A program made the position numbers and the translations under genes. A stretch of DNA of 64,000 nucleotides from positions 395,576 through 459,575 of the forward strand of contig JANBVO010000027.1 in assembly GCA_030052745.1 (NCBI GenBank), written 5' to 3'. This DNA comes from Pleurostoma richardsiae (Eukaryota > Ascomycota > Sordariomycetes > Calosphaeriales > Pleurostomataceae). The notes beneath the pieces are model-generated. The model was not told the DNA's origin. It saw only the letters and a list, made by a program, of their open reading frames with translations, and made no database searches. Positions 22,157 to 36,053 of the stretch are shown here, piece by piece (within the stretch, counting starts at the first letter, position 1; each line of letters begins with the position of its first letter).

Positions 22157-22750
22157 AGATATTTCATAGCTTAAAGACTCAAAGGGGCAATTTGTTTTGG
22201 AATTTGATAACTTGTCTTAATTTCATACAAGTCTTAGTAAAGGGCTGGCAAACAAATGACTAAAATACATGATTGAATTGTCACCTTGCTAATAGGCTAC
22301 CTTGCTTGGTTTCAGCCAAGGGAGTTAACCTAGTGTACGAAGAAAGTCGCATCGTGTTTTAGAGCCACCTGGCTTAAACCTCGGGTTATGCCACTTGACC
22401 GCCGACGTGGACTGGTAATCGAGTTGTGCACTGTTTAGCTGGTATTTACGGCTTGAACAGTAGCGGTCTGCTTTGAATTGTAGCTGAAACGTCATTACGC
22501 CATTCACAATTGCGTCTCTGACGACGGCAGTTTCATGTAACCCTTCCGTGAACCTCGCAGAGAGAGCTTAGACAGAGTCTTGTTGTTCGTCGGGACCTTG
22601 TGAAGGCGACATGTCGGGAATGTTGACTTGTTGCGATTTCACACTTTCGAGGCTTAAACTTGTCTGCTATCTAGTAGCGGTTGTGCGATCAGCTTTCCAG
22701 AGAAGGGGGGGGGCTAATTTACGGCGCTTGCGTCGTGGTGGTGGCCGGGT
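22157..22750. other. Intergenic, AT-richer, no gene seen
   Basis: Follows the argininosuccinate lyase and runs up to the alcohol dehydrogenase remnant. A G-run near 22706-22714 sits just before the remnant. I find no trace of the missing N-terminal half of the dehydrogenase here. Confidence 0.5.
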
Positions 22751-23265
22751 ATCCCACTCGCTGTCGCTGTCCCTGGCCATTTTGCCGTCTTATGGGCGAA
22801 AGCACTTGAAGCTGACAGGATAGTGGGCATTTCCCAATCGGCTCAGAAGCAAGTCGATGTTTTGGCGTTGGGAGCCGACGCTTACATTGGGACACTTGAT
22901 GAACCCGACTGGGTCGAGAAATATGCGACGTCGTTGGATATCATCATCTCCACTGTCTCGGTGCCGGACATACCGCTACGGCAATACGTGAATCTCCTCG
23001 GCATTGGCGGCGTGTTCATCCAGGTGGGAGCTCCTGAAGACTTGCTACCGGGCATCGACGCTGGAGACTTAATGCTGCGAAATCGAACCATAACCGGGAA
23101 CAATATCGGATCGCCGAAACAGATTGCTGAGATGTTTGCGTTTGCCGCGAAGAACAAAGTGGAGCCTTGGGTCGAAAGCGTCCCATGAACGACGTTAACC
23201 AAGTGTTGTTGGATATGGAAAATGGATTGGCGAGATTCCGCTACACGCTTGTAAATGAGAACTAG
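22751..23265 (+). pseudogene. Remnant of a zinc-type (ADH6/cinnamyl-like) alcohol dehydrogenase
   Basis: Only the C-terminal cofactor-binding half of this roughly 350-residue NADP-dependent family is present. It starts around GHFAVLWAKALEADRIVG and continues with VLALGADAYI, SLDIIISTVSVPD and GGVFIQVGAPEDLLP. The catalytic GroES-like half with its zinc ligands is missing. At about 23186-23190 one base is lost: the frame stops after WVESVP, whereas the next frame continues directly with MNDVNQVLLDMENG to the normal end (LVNEN, stop at 23263-23265). Truncation plus frameshift make this a pseudogene. Part of the decay seen in this third of the window. Confidence 0.85.
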
Positions 23266-23564
23266 GTAGTCTAGCGGAAGATACCCTTTTAGAACTGTTA
23301 AAACATTTTAAGATGAGGACTTCAAAGATGAGTTAAGTTCACCTGAGAACGAGTCATTTCGCAGAATCGGCTATCGCCTACCGTAGTTGGTATCCGTCGA
23401 ATCGAAAGTGATTACAAATCACGCGACCTTGAGACTTTCTAAGCTCCGAACCCAGGCGACTGTCTGTTCCCTGTGATCGTTAAACAAACGAGACTGCAGA
23501 CAAAGCCTGAGTCGAATTAGCAGCGCATATGCCCTCCATAATCATCCAACCTCATTGCGAAGTC
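23266..23564. other. Intergenic, upstream of second tannase
   Basis: Promoter and leader region of the gene starting at 23565. The open frame extends 12 codons upstream to 23529 but adds nothing to the signal peptide. No motif that I would call. Confidence 0.5.
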
Positions 23565-25202
23565 ATGACTACTGTATTCAAGATCTTTGTAACGCTCAGC
23601 TGTCTTGCGAGCCTAACCAAGGCCACATTAGAAGCACCTGTGCTCGAGGACCAGTCACACGGCACCAACGTGCTTGATTACATTGGGGCAGTACCGGCGT
23701 GCAACATCTTGGCAATTCCTACGCCTACGCTGCCAAATGGACACATCCTCAAAATAAATGCTACTACGGTCAAAAACTACCAGTTGTCAGAACAGCCCTT
23801 CCAGTTGTTCCCCCCTCAAGTCTCCACAAGTGTCAGCTTCTGCAACGTCAGTATCGACTACACACACCCCGGTTGGGACGATGTCATCAATACCCAAGTG
23901 TACTTGCCCTTGGAGGGATGGAATGGGCGGTTGTTGGGTACTGGAGGTGGAGGCTATGCGACTGGTTTAGTCGGGAATGCTATGCTTACCGCGGCTTCAC
24001 TTGGATATGCCGCCGTCGGAACCAACGGCGGACACACCGCAAACGAGGATGCGTCTTGGGCGTTGAGACGCCCAGGCTTCGTCGACGTGCCTCTTCTTGT
24101 GGACTTCGCTTCTGTCGCCCTCAGTGACATGACGACCCTGGGAAAGGCTATCACCGAGAGCTTTTACATTCAAAAGATCCGGTACTCGTACTTTGCGGGA
24201 TGTTCGACCGGCGGGCGGCAAGGCTTGATGCTTGCTCAGAGATATCCAGACTTATATGACGGCATCATTGCAGCGGCTCCTGCAATCAACTGGCCAAGCT
24301 TTGTTGTTGCAGAGTTCTGGCCGCAGTTCATAATGAACTCGGTGGGGGTCTCTCCCCCCGCATGCGTCCTCGATTTCATCACTGCGGCTGCAATTTCTGC
24401 GTGTGACGGCCTCGACGGTGTTCTGGATGGTGTGATTGCCGCTCCGGAACTGTGCCACTTTGACCCTCATTCTTTGGTTGGTCACGATGTGGATTGTGAC
24501 GGGATCTACACCAAGATCACCGGGGATCATGCTACCATTGCACTCGAAGCCTGGCGAGGACCTCGGTCAGCCAACAACTCCTTCCAGTGGTACGGTCTGA
24601 ACTATAGCGCGAGTCTCACCGCACTCGCTGGTGTCAAATGCGCCGGTGCGAACTGTGAAGGAGATCCATTTCCCATATCGGCGAGCTGGATATCAACTAT
24701 GTTACACAAGAACAGTTCGTATGACCTTTCTGGCGTTATATCGCAGGATCAGTGGGACAACTGGTTCCAAAGAAGTAGAGAGGAGTATGACTGGATCATT
24801 GGCACAGCTAACGCAGACCTTGCACCCTTCAAGGCGGCCGGCGGAAAGATGATTACGTATCATGGCCTCGATGACCCGGTGATCTTCCCAGGTGGGACAA
24901 CCCAGTATTACCAGAACGTCATCAGCTTGGTTGCCAACGTGTCGGACTTCTATCGGTTCTTCACAGCACCAGGCATGGGACACTGCAGCGGCGGATATGG
25001 ACCGCAACCTACTGAGGTATTAAGTCAACTTGTCAACTGGGTTGAAAGACAAGTTACCCCGGAGGCTTTGAAAGGAACTAAAACGTCTCAGGATGGGACT
25101 ACGGGATATCAGCCCCTCTGTCCTTATCCGCTTGTTGCCGCTTACCAGGGAGGAGATCCTGACCAGGCATCATCCTTCAAATGTCTAGAAACATATCACT
25201 GA
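23565..25202 (+). CDS. Secreted tannase / feruloyl esterase family protein (second copy)
   Basis: An intronless 545-residue hydrolase of the tannase/feruloyl esterase family. The ATG at 23565 opens a signal peptide (MTTVFKIFVTLSCLASLTKA). Catalytic residues are Ser214 in GCSTGGRQG, Asp437 in GLDDPVI and His473 in GMGHCSGG, with the family's cysteines beside Ser and His. Glycosylation sequons are frequent (NATT, NVSI, NNSF, NYSA, NSSY, NVSD). The C-terminus has the conserved PLCPYP. Outside the active site it differs strongly from the protein at 13915-15555, so the two are old paralogues rather than a recent duplication. Expected to release gallic or hydroxycinnamic acids from plant esters outside the cell; the exact substrate is not readable. 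Confidence 0.93.
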   Translation: MTTVFKIFVTLSCLASLTKATLEAPVLEDQSHGTNVLDYIGAVPACNILAIPTPTLPNGHILKINATTVKNYQLSEQPFQLFPPQVSTSVSFCNVSIDYTHPGWDDVINTQVYLPLEGWNGRLLGTGGGGYATGLVGNAMLTAASLGYAAVGTNGGHTANEDASWALRRPGFVDVPLLVDFASVALSDMTTLGKAITESFYIQKIRYSYFAGCSTGGRQGLMLAQRYPDLYDGIIAAAPAINWPSFVVAEFWPQFIMNSVGVSPPACVLDFITAAAISACDGLDGVLDGVIAAPELCHFDPHSLVGHDVDCDGIYTKITGDHATIALEAWRGPRSANNSFQWYGLNYSASLTALAGVKCAGANCEGDPFPISASWISTMLHKNSSYDLSGVISQDQWDNWFQRSREEYDWIIGTANADLAPFKAAGGKMITYHGLDDPVIFPGGTTQYYQNVISLVANVSDFYRFFTAPGMGHCSGGYGPQPTEVLSQLVNWVERQVTPEALKGTKTSQDGTTGYQPLCPYPLVAAYQGGDPDQASSFKCLETYH

Positions 25203-25327
25203 GCATTTAGATAGAGATCTTTTATGGAATTTGCCGTATATCATGATTGTTGAGGTGTGAAGGATCAGAAGGCAAGCCCTCCGCGTCGATCTTTACAAGC
25301 AGATATATAGGGCCCGTCGCTCCCGAG

Positions 25328-27302
25328 CTAACATGTGTACTCGAACGTAAGAGACACCGTGGGAACTCCTTTGAATCCAGCGGGAACTGCATACGAGATG
25401 TTATAGAACAAATGGTCTCGCAACTGACTCCCGTACACCACGTCCTGCTTCTCTAGACCTGGTGCGTTGACAGTGACGTCCAGGCAAGGAAGAGACTCAA
25501 AGCCAGTTATGACATGCTTCTTGTCCAACGTCCAGCTAGGTGGCACATTTGACAGCGCAAATGTGAAGATGTCGGTTCCATCCTGGGTGGTGTTGGGATA
25601 AGACACAGTTAGGCTTTTCGGTCCCGCCACGGCGTGGACGGTCGAAGCTGATGGGTACAGCGAGAAGAAGGTCGTATATGGGTACGGCGTGTGGGAGGTG
25701 TCGCCAGCCCAGTGGACGATGGCGGGCACAAATTGATTCCCCCGGTTCTCCGTCTCGTTGACTTTCTCAGCGCCTATCATGAGAGGAGAGCTGATCCAGG
25801 AGGTAGCGATGCGGTATGCGCTCATGTCACCGCTGAGGCTCTCCGGGACCTTCCTCTCTACGAACCGCTCGCCCTCCCACGGGCCCTTCGCCTTGAGAGT
25901 GGCAGCTGCCTCGCATGGAATGTACTTGGAGACGGTGTCCATGATAAGAGAGAGGCTTGCGCCCTGAGCTATATCGTAGATGAGGTCCAGCTCGCCCTTG
26001 AGCGGCTGGGGGCCGTATTGCCGGCCGTAGATCCCCCACCAGTACATGGAGAGAATGGCGGAGTGAGTGGTTATGTCTCTGGTGTACGCCCGGTCGTATG
26101 GGCCAGCCAGATTACCGAGGTAGGGGTTATAGTGCGTGGCGATGTCCTTCCACAACTCCTTCAGAATATACTTGGCATTAGTGGTGATGGTGGCGTTCCC
26201 CGGTGCGTACTGGATAGCCCCACCGAGGGCCCAGACGTCCATGCCATAGTAAGTCGGCGCATTGTACTCGGACAGCACGTTGGAACCAGTCGATTTGAAG
26301 AGGTCGAGGATAAGTCCAGCCTGCGTGTCGGAGAAATCGATGAAGGTCTGATTGTTGCGACGGTGGCCAATCCAGCCGACATACCAGGCGCGCATGAGAG
26401 CCGGATTCGCATAACCAGTAACCAGGTTGTCACCCTCTGGGTATGAGCCATTGCGCCGCATGGATCCCACAGCGGCGATTTCCAAGGCATCCTCGATGCG
26501 AGATACGAGATCATCGCCAATCAGTTCTGAGAACTCCTCCACGACTTGGACAAGCTGGGTCCTGAGCAAGAAATCTGGGTTATTATCATGAAAATACATG
26601 AACACAACGGAGGCGTCATGATAAAACGTGCGTGACTCACCCAACAAACTCCCTCCAGTTCGGATCATAGGAGCCCTACATTCGGCATTAGTTTCCCCGG
26701 CTCTAAAATATGTTTTGACTGCTGTCTTTCCATGTTAGACTTACATAGATGCTGGGAGGATAGAGTGGGGAGTCCGAGGTGGGATACGGCTCATCTGGTG
26801 AGAGCTTGAATGTTCCATACCAAGCAGACTCGTAATTCTCCGTCATTTGGCACTTGAGGCTAATAAGACGTCTTCAGCATACGCTACCATTAAGGGATAT
26901 TGCCGTGGCCCAAAAAGAATAACGCACATATTCTCCAGGGCCGCTTTCGCATTGGCCACATCGTCACCCTCGTGCCGATGCAAGAGGCCCGCAGTGTACC
27001 ACGCGGTAAAGCGGACTGACCAGGGGCCGTTGTCGGTGTAGTAGATGTAGTTGTACGAGTCATCCCAACGAAGGTCCTGAACTTCCATAGAATAGTCGAA
27101 AAGACTCTGAGCAGCTGCACGGAGACAAGGGAGGGGCGGGTTAGTAGCGAGAATGATGGCGGGAGCCTGGGGCCAATAGGCGCGGGAACTCACCCTTCGA
27201 CAGTTGGCTGGACTGCGTGACGGAACGGGTGGCTGCAGCACTGGCAGGCCCAACCAGAGATGCAATCACTGTGATGATCGTCTGGAACTCAGGAACGCGC
27301 AT
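25328..27302 (-). CDS. Secreted protein of unknown function, conserved fungal family
   Basis: Five exons (27302-27194, 27114-26928, 26859-26745, 26675-26642, 26574-25328) give 563 residues in an unbroken frame. The ATG at 27302 begins a signal peptide (MRVPEFQTIITVIASLVGPA). Conspicuous stretches are TDNGPWSVRFTAWYTAGLLHR, cut here to TDNGPWSVRFTAWY, then GYANPALMRAWYVGWIGHR, SEYNAPTYYGMDVWALGG, NLAGPYDRAYTRD and MYWWGIYGRQYG. The density of Trp, Tyr and Asp in such motifs recalls carbohydrate-active enzymes with an alpha/alpha-barrel, but I cannot assign a family and give no activity. A beta-strand-rich C-terminal third follows. Divergent from the beta-galactosidase gene, with 557 bases between the starts, which hints at shared regulation. 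Confidence 0.82.
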
Positions 27303-31021
<3,719 letters not shown>

Positions 31022-31445
31022 AAAATGAAAAGGTTGATGATCCGAAACATTTGGATGGAATGGGCGGTTGACTGGCAAGTGGGAGACCTCTTCTCATCGA
31101 ATGCTATCGGGGTCAGTAAGGAACGGTGCAAAGTTAGGATCACTCTATGCAACAAGACAAGTGAAGTATGTCAACTAATGGACTTACACGGACGTAACGA
31201 TTCCTCTGCAATTGTCTCCAGAATCGACTTGCTAAGTTGCTAGTCGCATTACTATCGTAAGCTCCTATGCCGTGTACAGCCTCTTCTAATAGTGTGGTCA
31301 CAGAGAGTCCCAGCTTGTAATCACCTTCCGCTTGCACATGATACTGAAGTAGACAGACATCTTGCTGTGAAACGTATTAACAACTAGGTAAGTCAAAACA
31401 CTAGAAATTCACGCTATAGAAGACGGAATCCCAGGCACTTTTGCG
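31022..31445. other. Intergenic between convergent genes
   Basis: A 424-base region that holds the 3' ends and presumed polyadenylation regions of the beta-galactosidase (plus strand) and the permease (minus strand). No coding potential is recognised. Confidence 0.5.
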
Positions 31446-33101
31446 TTAAGCTTCCTTCGTCGGCACCTCCTCGGCCATCATATTAGCGCCCTTAATCGCC
31501 TTCTCGGTCCCTTCAGCAACCCCCGTCACCAGCTTCGTCTCGTACTCCTTGCCGTCTAGCAGGGCAGCCGTCTCTTCAACACTCATGGCGCCGGTCTCAG
31601 GGAAAAGGAAGTAGACGACAACGACCTCGAATGCCAGCCACACATCGTAGAAGATATAGTACTTCCACTTGCTGTTCGTCACGCCGATAGGGTTAACATA
31701 CTGGTTGAAGATAAGCGCCAGGGCGACAAAGAGGTTGTAGAGTACCAGCCCGCGAGCGCGGAGGTTGTACGGTAGGATCTCGATGACGTAGGCGACCTGG
31801 AGAGGTGTCCATCCAATGGAGAAGACGAAGTTGTAAAGGAAGATCATAGCAAGAACACCCTTGGCATATCCACCGCCGCCAGTGCCGTCCAGGGCAGTCG
31901 TCTTCTCATATGTAGCCTCGAGGGCGGTCCAGGTGACATAGACGAGGAGGCAGCCGATAGTGGATATGAGGAACAGGGGTCGGCGGCCGAAGCGGTTGAT
32001 GATGGCGGAGAAGAACAGACTCCATATCATTCCCCAGACGGTGAGGAGGGCATTAATGAGGGTCTGGGTGTTCTCGGATTTGTATCCGATGGAGTCGAGA
32101 ATCAGCGTCAAATAATAGGAGATGAGACCGTTGCCGCTCCACTGCGAGAAGAAGCCGACGGAGAGGATGATGAAAAATCGCCACCGGTTCCCCTTGGTCT
32201 GGAAGAAAGCCAAGTACGATCCCGTTCGGTTAGCCTCAGCCTCAAGGCGCAGAGCGGTACGGATCTCCTCCATTTCCAGGGTCACCAAGGGGTCCGAGTC
32301 GTCTCCGTCGGCATGGTACTTGGTGATGATCTTCCTCGCCTCCGCATCGCGCTCCTTGGAGATAAGCCAACGCGGCGACTCATCAACAACCCAGCAAAGA
32401 GAGATCTGGACAATGCTCGATACTCCCTGAAGCAGCGAAGGGATACGCCAGGCCCAGGTGTTGCCGATGCGGAAGGTGCCAAAGGTGATCCAAGCAGCGC
32501 TGAGGGCGCCTAGATTCCAGAGACTGTTGTAGATACCGACCATGGGGCCTTGCTGCTTGGGATACGCCAGCTCAAGGAGCAGCAAGGGCGCAGCCGTGAT
32601 GTTGAGGGCGAGGCCGAGGCCAATTATGGCACGGGCTGCAATGAACATGCCGACATTTTGCGCCGCTGCCTGGAGCGCGGTTGCGATCACCAGAACGAAG
32701 GCACTGACGATGAGCGCCGGTCGGCGACCAAACTTGTCGCAGGTTATAGCACAGAACGGCAGCGCGACCAACTGACCCACGTTTTGGATGGCGTTGAGAC
32801 TGGGACCAGCAACATCAGCGACAGGTTGGCCGAGGCCGGGGGGACAACATAAAGAGAACGCTCACAGGCCAAGCTCCGAGGCACCAGGGTTGTTGAATGA
32901 TTCTTTCCAGCTATCTAGGGACTGAAGCCCGTTCATCATAGAACCATCATAACCGGTGGCATAACTGGATATCTGGAACAGTAGCAGCATGAGGTTGAGT
33001 TTGACAATACCCCTGTTGGATAGCCACCAGAAGTTCCCCGTCTTGTCGCCGATGGCTTCGGCCACAGTGAGGGGAATCTCAGCGTTTGATCGGGGTGCCA
33101 T
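31446..33101 (-). CDS. MFS sugar transporter, lactose-permease-like
   Basis: Two exons (33101-32866 and 32799-31446) encode 529 residues with about twelve membrane helices and a cytosolic loop in the middle. Sugar-porter signatures are present: GYDGSMMNGLQSL in helix 1, DKFGRRPAL after helix 2, ESPRWLISKER before the central loop, RFGRRPLFLIS after helix 8 and FPETGAMSVEE after helix 12. The N-terminus (AEAIGDKTGNFW) and the SELGLLNAIQNVGQ junction resemble fungal lactose permeases of the hexose-transporter family. It stands tail-to-tail with the intracellular beta-galactosidase, so import of lactose or galactosides by proton symport is the best reading. Frame intact. Other beta-linked disaccharides remain possible. 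Confidence 0.9.
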
Positions 33102-33911
33102 TGCGGGGTGGGCTGTGTGATGGATGGAGCTGCAATGTGCAGGGAATGACGCCGCGACGACGAGGATGCGAGATCCGTATGGCCCGGACACGGAGCGGGT
33201 TGCCTGTCAATTTCTAGAGATGCTACACACTTGAGGGGCCCCGCATGAGACGCCTATCTAACTATCTTGCCCGGCATGTCATGATCCGTCGCCGCGCTCT
33301 AAGGAAGAATGGCCGGTTTTGCCGGCTCCGATAGTTATCGCGCTGGCGCGGCTAGCGACTGCACCGGCACACAGACCGGAGGCGACTCAAGCGGTGGATG
33401 TGATAGCGCTAGGCGGATCCCTCCGCCAAGGTCAAACACGTGTGTCAGGGTGAATAGTTCGCAGCTTCTCTCCATAGATCGCCCTGACCCGTCACGCGAC
33501 TGTCGACATGGAGTCTGACCCGGCGCTATGGCACTGGTAAACCGGGGATATCAGCCCACATCTCTTCGCCGGGAACCCGGAGCCGAGCCTCTCAACATTT
33601 CCGAGAATCGCCGTAGTCAGTCGCTTACCCCAGATATGGACAGATAACTTTTGAAAGGCGACTACCGGTGCAATCGGCATGCCAATTCCATGATTGGACG
33701 CAGCTATAGCCGCGGCGTACACCGGGGCTGCGCAACTCCTAAAGATGTTGGGCTGGGTTCAGTACGGTTGCCTCAAGAATCCTACGCGCGGACATGGAGA
33801 TATCCATGCACGTAAGGGCCTTCTTAGAGGAACCGATGTTTTCTCGGAGCCAGCTCTACTACTGCATAATCCAGGACTGGAAGTGCTGATAAGCAACTAA
33901 TGCCTCGTAAC
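33102..33911. other. Intergenic, permease promoter side
   Basis: An 810-base region upstream of the lactose-permease-like gene and downstream of the ACS permease. No open frame with recognisable features. Several CGG/CCG triplets occur but I do not assign a binding site. Confidence 0.45.
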
Positions 33912-35555
33912 TCATAATTGGAAGTGCCTCGCTTCTCCAGGCGTCTCCCCCACCTCGCCTGCCTGTTGCTTCCTAGTCGCCTCCCTATTGTCCCGCCAAT
34001 AGATGACCATGATCACGCAAGTAAGAACGATGCTCGCAGCATACAAGACCAGGACCGCAATGAATCCACGAACATATCTCGGACTGTCCGATGATTGGAA
34101 CAGGGACGGCCCGATGATGCCGCCGAGGTTGCTCCCCATTACGACAAACGCCAGCCCGATGCTCCTCTTGTGAGGCGACCTGGCATTGATGTTTATCCAT
34201 GCGTCGTTGAGGCCCTGTGCGAGCGCATTGCCGCCGCTGAGGAGAGTGAAAATGGCGTAGCGCACCCACTTGTCCGAATGAATGCCGATGCCGAGAAGGG
34301 CGGCGCCAAAGGCTATAGACCAGATATATGCGACAATGCACCACGGCCCGCGAAGACCCATCTTATCTGAGGCAAATGAAATAAGGAAGGAGAGGACCAC
34401 GACGATATAACTGCTCACTGAGTTGAGAAGGTTCGCCTTGGTCTTGCTGAAGCCGAGCGACTTGATGATAGAGGGGCCGTAGAGCTGTAGGCCTCCCTTC
34501 GGCGAGAGCGATAGGATATTCAAGATGCCGTGGAGCCAAAGGCGGATGTCAGAGACAGCTTCGAGGAAGTTGGCCCAGTTGATATGTGCTTTGGCCGCGG
34601 CTTTGGATTTGTCGTGAGATACGACACGTGCCTGCATGATCGTTCGGTCGCGCTCGGTGAAGACGTCAAAGAGCCCGTGGATTGGTCGCGTACGGTAGGT
34701 GGAAGAAGGAATGAACAAGACAAACAAGACAAAGGCTGCGAGAGTAAGAGCTCCCTCAACTAGGTATTCTGTTAGCCGCGCCTTGACGGTCGAGGAAATG
34801 GAGCAGTCACTGTGCCCAACGTACTGAGGAATAGCCACTGCCACCCGGACAATCCATGCATGCCACCCATCTGCAAAATGCCTGCGGCAATCAGAGACCC
34901 CGTCGCAGTGGAGAAATAGTTCCCGAAATAGAAGACCGCCGTCCGGATCGCCAGCTCATCTTCCTTGTAGAAGAGGGCTAGAATGTATTGCGCTCCGGGG
35001 ATATAGCCTCCCTCGAAGATACCAAGGAGAAACCGTGTGGCGTAGAAGGAATGAATGTCCGTCACCCAAGTCTGAGTCAGTGCGACTGTGCCCCAGAGAC
35101 CAAGGATTGTGGTGAGCCAGACAGATGCGCCCAGCCTTTGGAGGAGCAAGTTGGATGGGATCTCGGCGATGACGATACCGGCGGACATGATCTGATTCCC
35201 CGCGCTCACTTGATTGGAGGTGATGTGAAGATCCTCAGTGATGGTATCAGTCAAAGCGTTGCTGATGTTGCTCCGGTCGAGCTGCAGGACAAAGAAGCCG
35301 ATGATGAGAAGCGGCATCAGATACAGGTCGAGCCTGTCGGTTGTCCAGTTCATTAGCGGAGCTCCTTTGCGGTCTAACGGTCTCTAATGGGAGGACTTAC
35401 TTCCACCTGATGGTCCGCCCTTCCTTGACCGTCCATTCTGCAGTTGCGCCAGGCCCATTTGACGAGGGACGCTCAAGAGCAGGATGCGTGTTAACATCAT
35501 CTTTCTGCGTCATGGCTTCCATCTCGCGCAGCACCTCACTGTCGCCTTTCTCCAT
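33912..35555 (-). CDS. MFS anion:cation symporter (ACS/Dal5-like) permease
   Basis: Three exons (35555-35401, 35333-34825, 34768-33912) encode 506 residues with about twelve membrane helices. The ACS features are RWKLDLYLMPLL leading into helix 1, LDRSNISNA after it, IPSNLLLQRLGA, RFLLGIFEGGYIPG in helix 4, LNDAWININARSPHKR in the second half. This family imports organic anions such as allantoate, nicotinate, pantothenate and sulfonate- or sulfate-like compounds. The first splice (acceptor 35334) removes a misleading in-frame ATG and restores the conserved RWKLDL. It is divergent from the sulfatase at 36054 with 498 bases between, so uptake of a sulfate ester or its product is likely. A TATA-like sequence is near 35658-35667. 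Confidence 0.9.
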
Positions 35556-35657
35556 GATTGATATTGGGAGCGTTGACGGGAAAACTAGAAGCAAATTGGA
35601 ATTCCTTTGTCGGACAGGAGTTGATCATCTTCTCGGAGACACCAATTGCTCGAGACC

Positions 35658-35667
35658 ATATATAATA
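35658..35667 (-). promoter_or_regulatory. TATA-like element of the ACS permease gene
   Basis: Reads TATTATATAT on the minus strand, about 100 bases before the permease ATG at 35555. Position and composition fit a core promoter; no direct proof. Confidence 0.4.
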
Positions 35668-35879
35668 GCAAAAGGTAATGGTCTGCCGCCACTCTCCACT
35701 CACATCGTGCCTTCGGAAGTCGCCTTTCGGACTCAAGATATCTCGGCCTATCATCCGATGGAAAGCCGCGTGCATGCGGATTCAAGAAAGAGAAATCGGT
35801 CAAGGCCCACAGATCCGTTGCTGCGGACGTAGATAATTGTTCCAGACTACGGGGCTTGGCGACGGAGCTGTTAGCGCCT

Positions 35880-35905
35880 TCGGAGGTGAGCGTCGGAGGT
35901 GAGCG
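35880..35905 (+). repeat. Tandem 13-bp repeat in the divergent permease/sulfatase promoter
   Basis: Two perfect head-to-tail copies of TCGGAGGTGAGCG. Each copy contains a CGG triplet of the kind recognised by Zn2Cys6 regulators, 13 bases apart on the same strand. It lies midway between the permease and the sulfatase starts, so it may be an operator for both. Confidence 0.6.
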
Positions 35906-36053
35906 ACGGCCTCTTCGCCGTCACGCCGGCCTAGGCGACACGGTCGCGCTGGGACCACCGTCCACTGAGCTTCAGCAATGAATTCTCTTCTCTAAAACAC
36001 TCATTCCTGGCCGAGTAGAGAGGGAATCCGAGAGGCAATCACCCACCATCGCG

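Noticed and set aside
25691-26446. 251-codon plus-strand frame opposite the secreted unknown protein
   Set aside because: Antisense shadow; the minus-strand protein splices cleanly and has a signal peptide.
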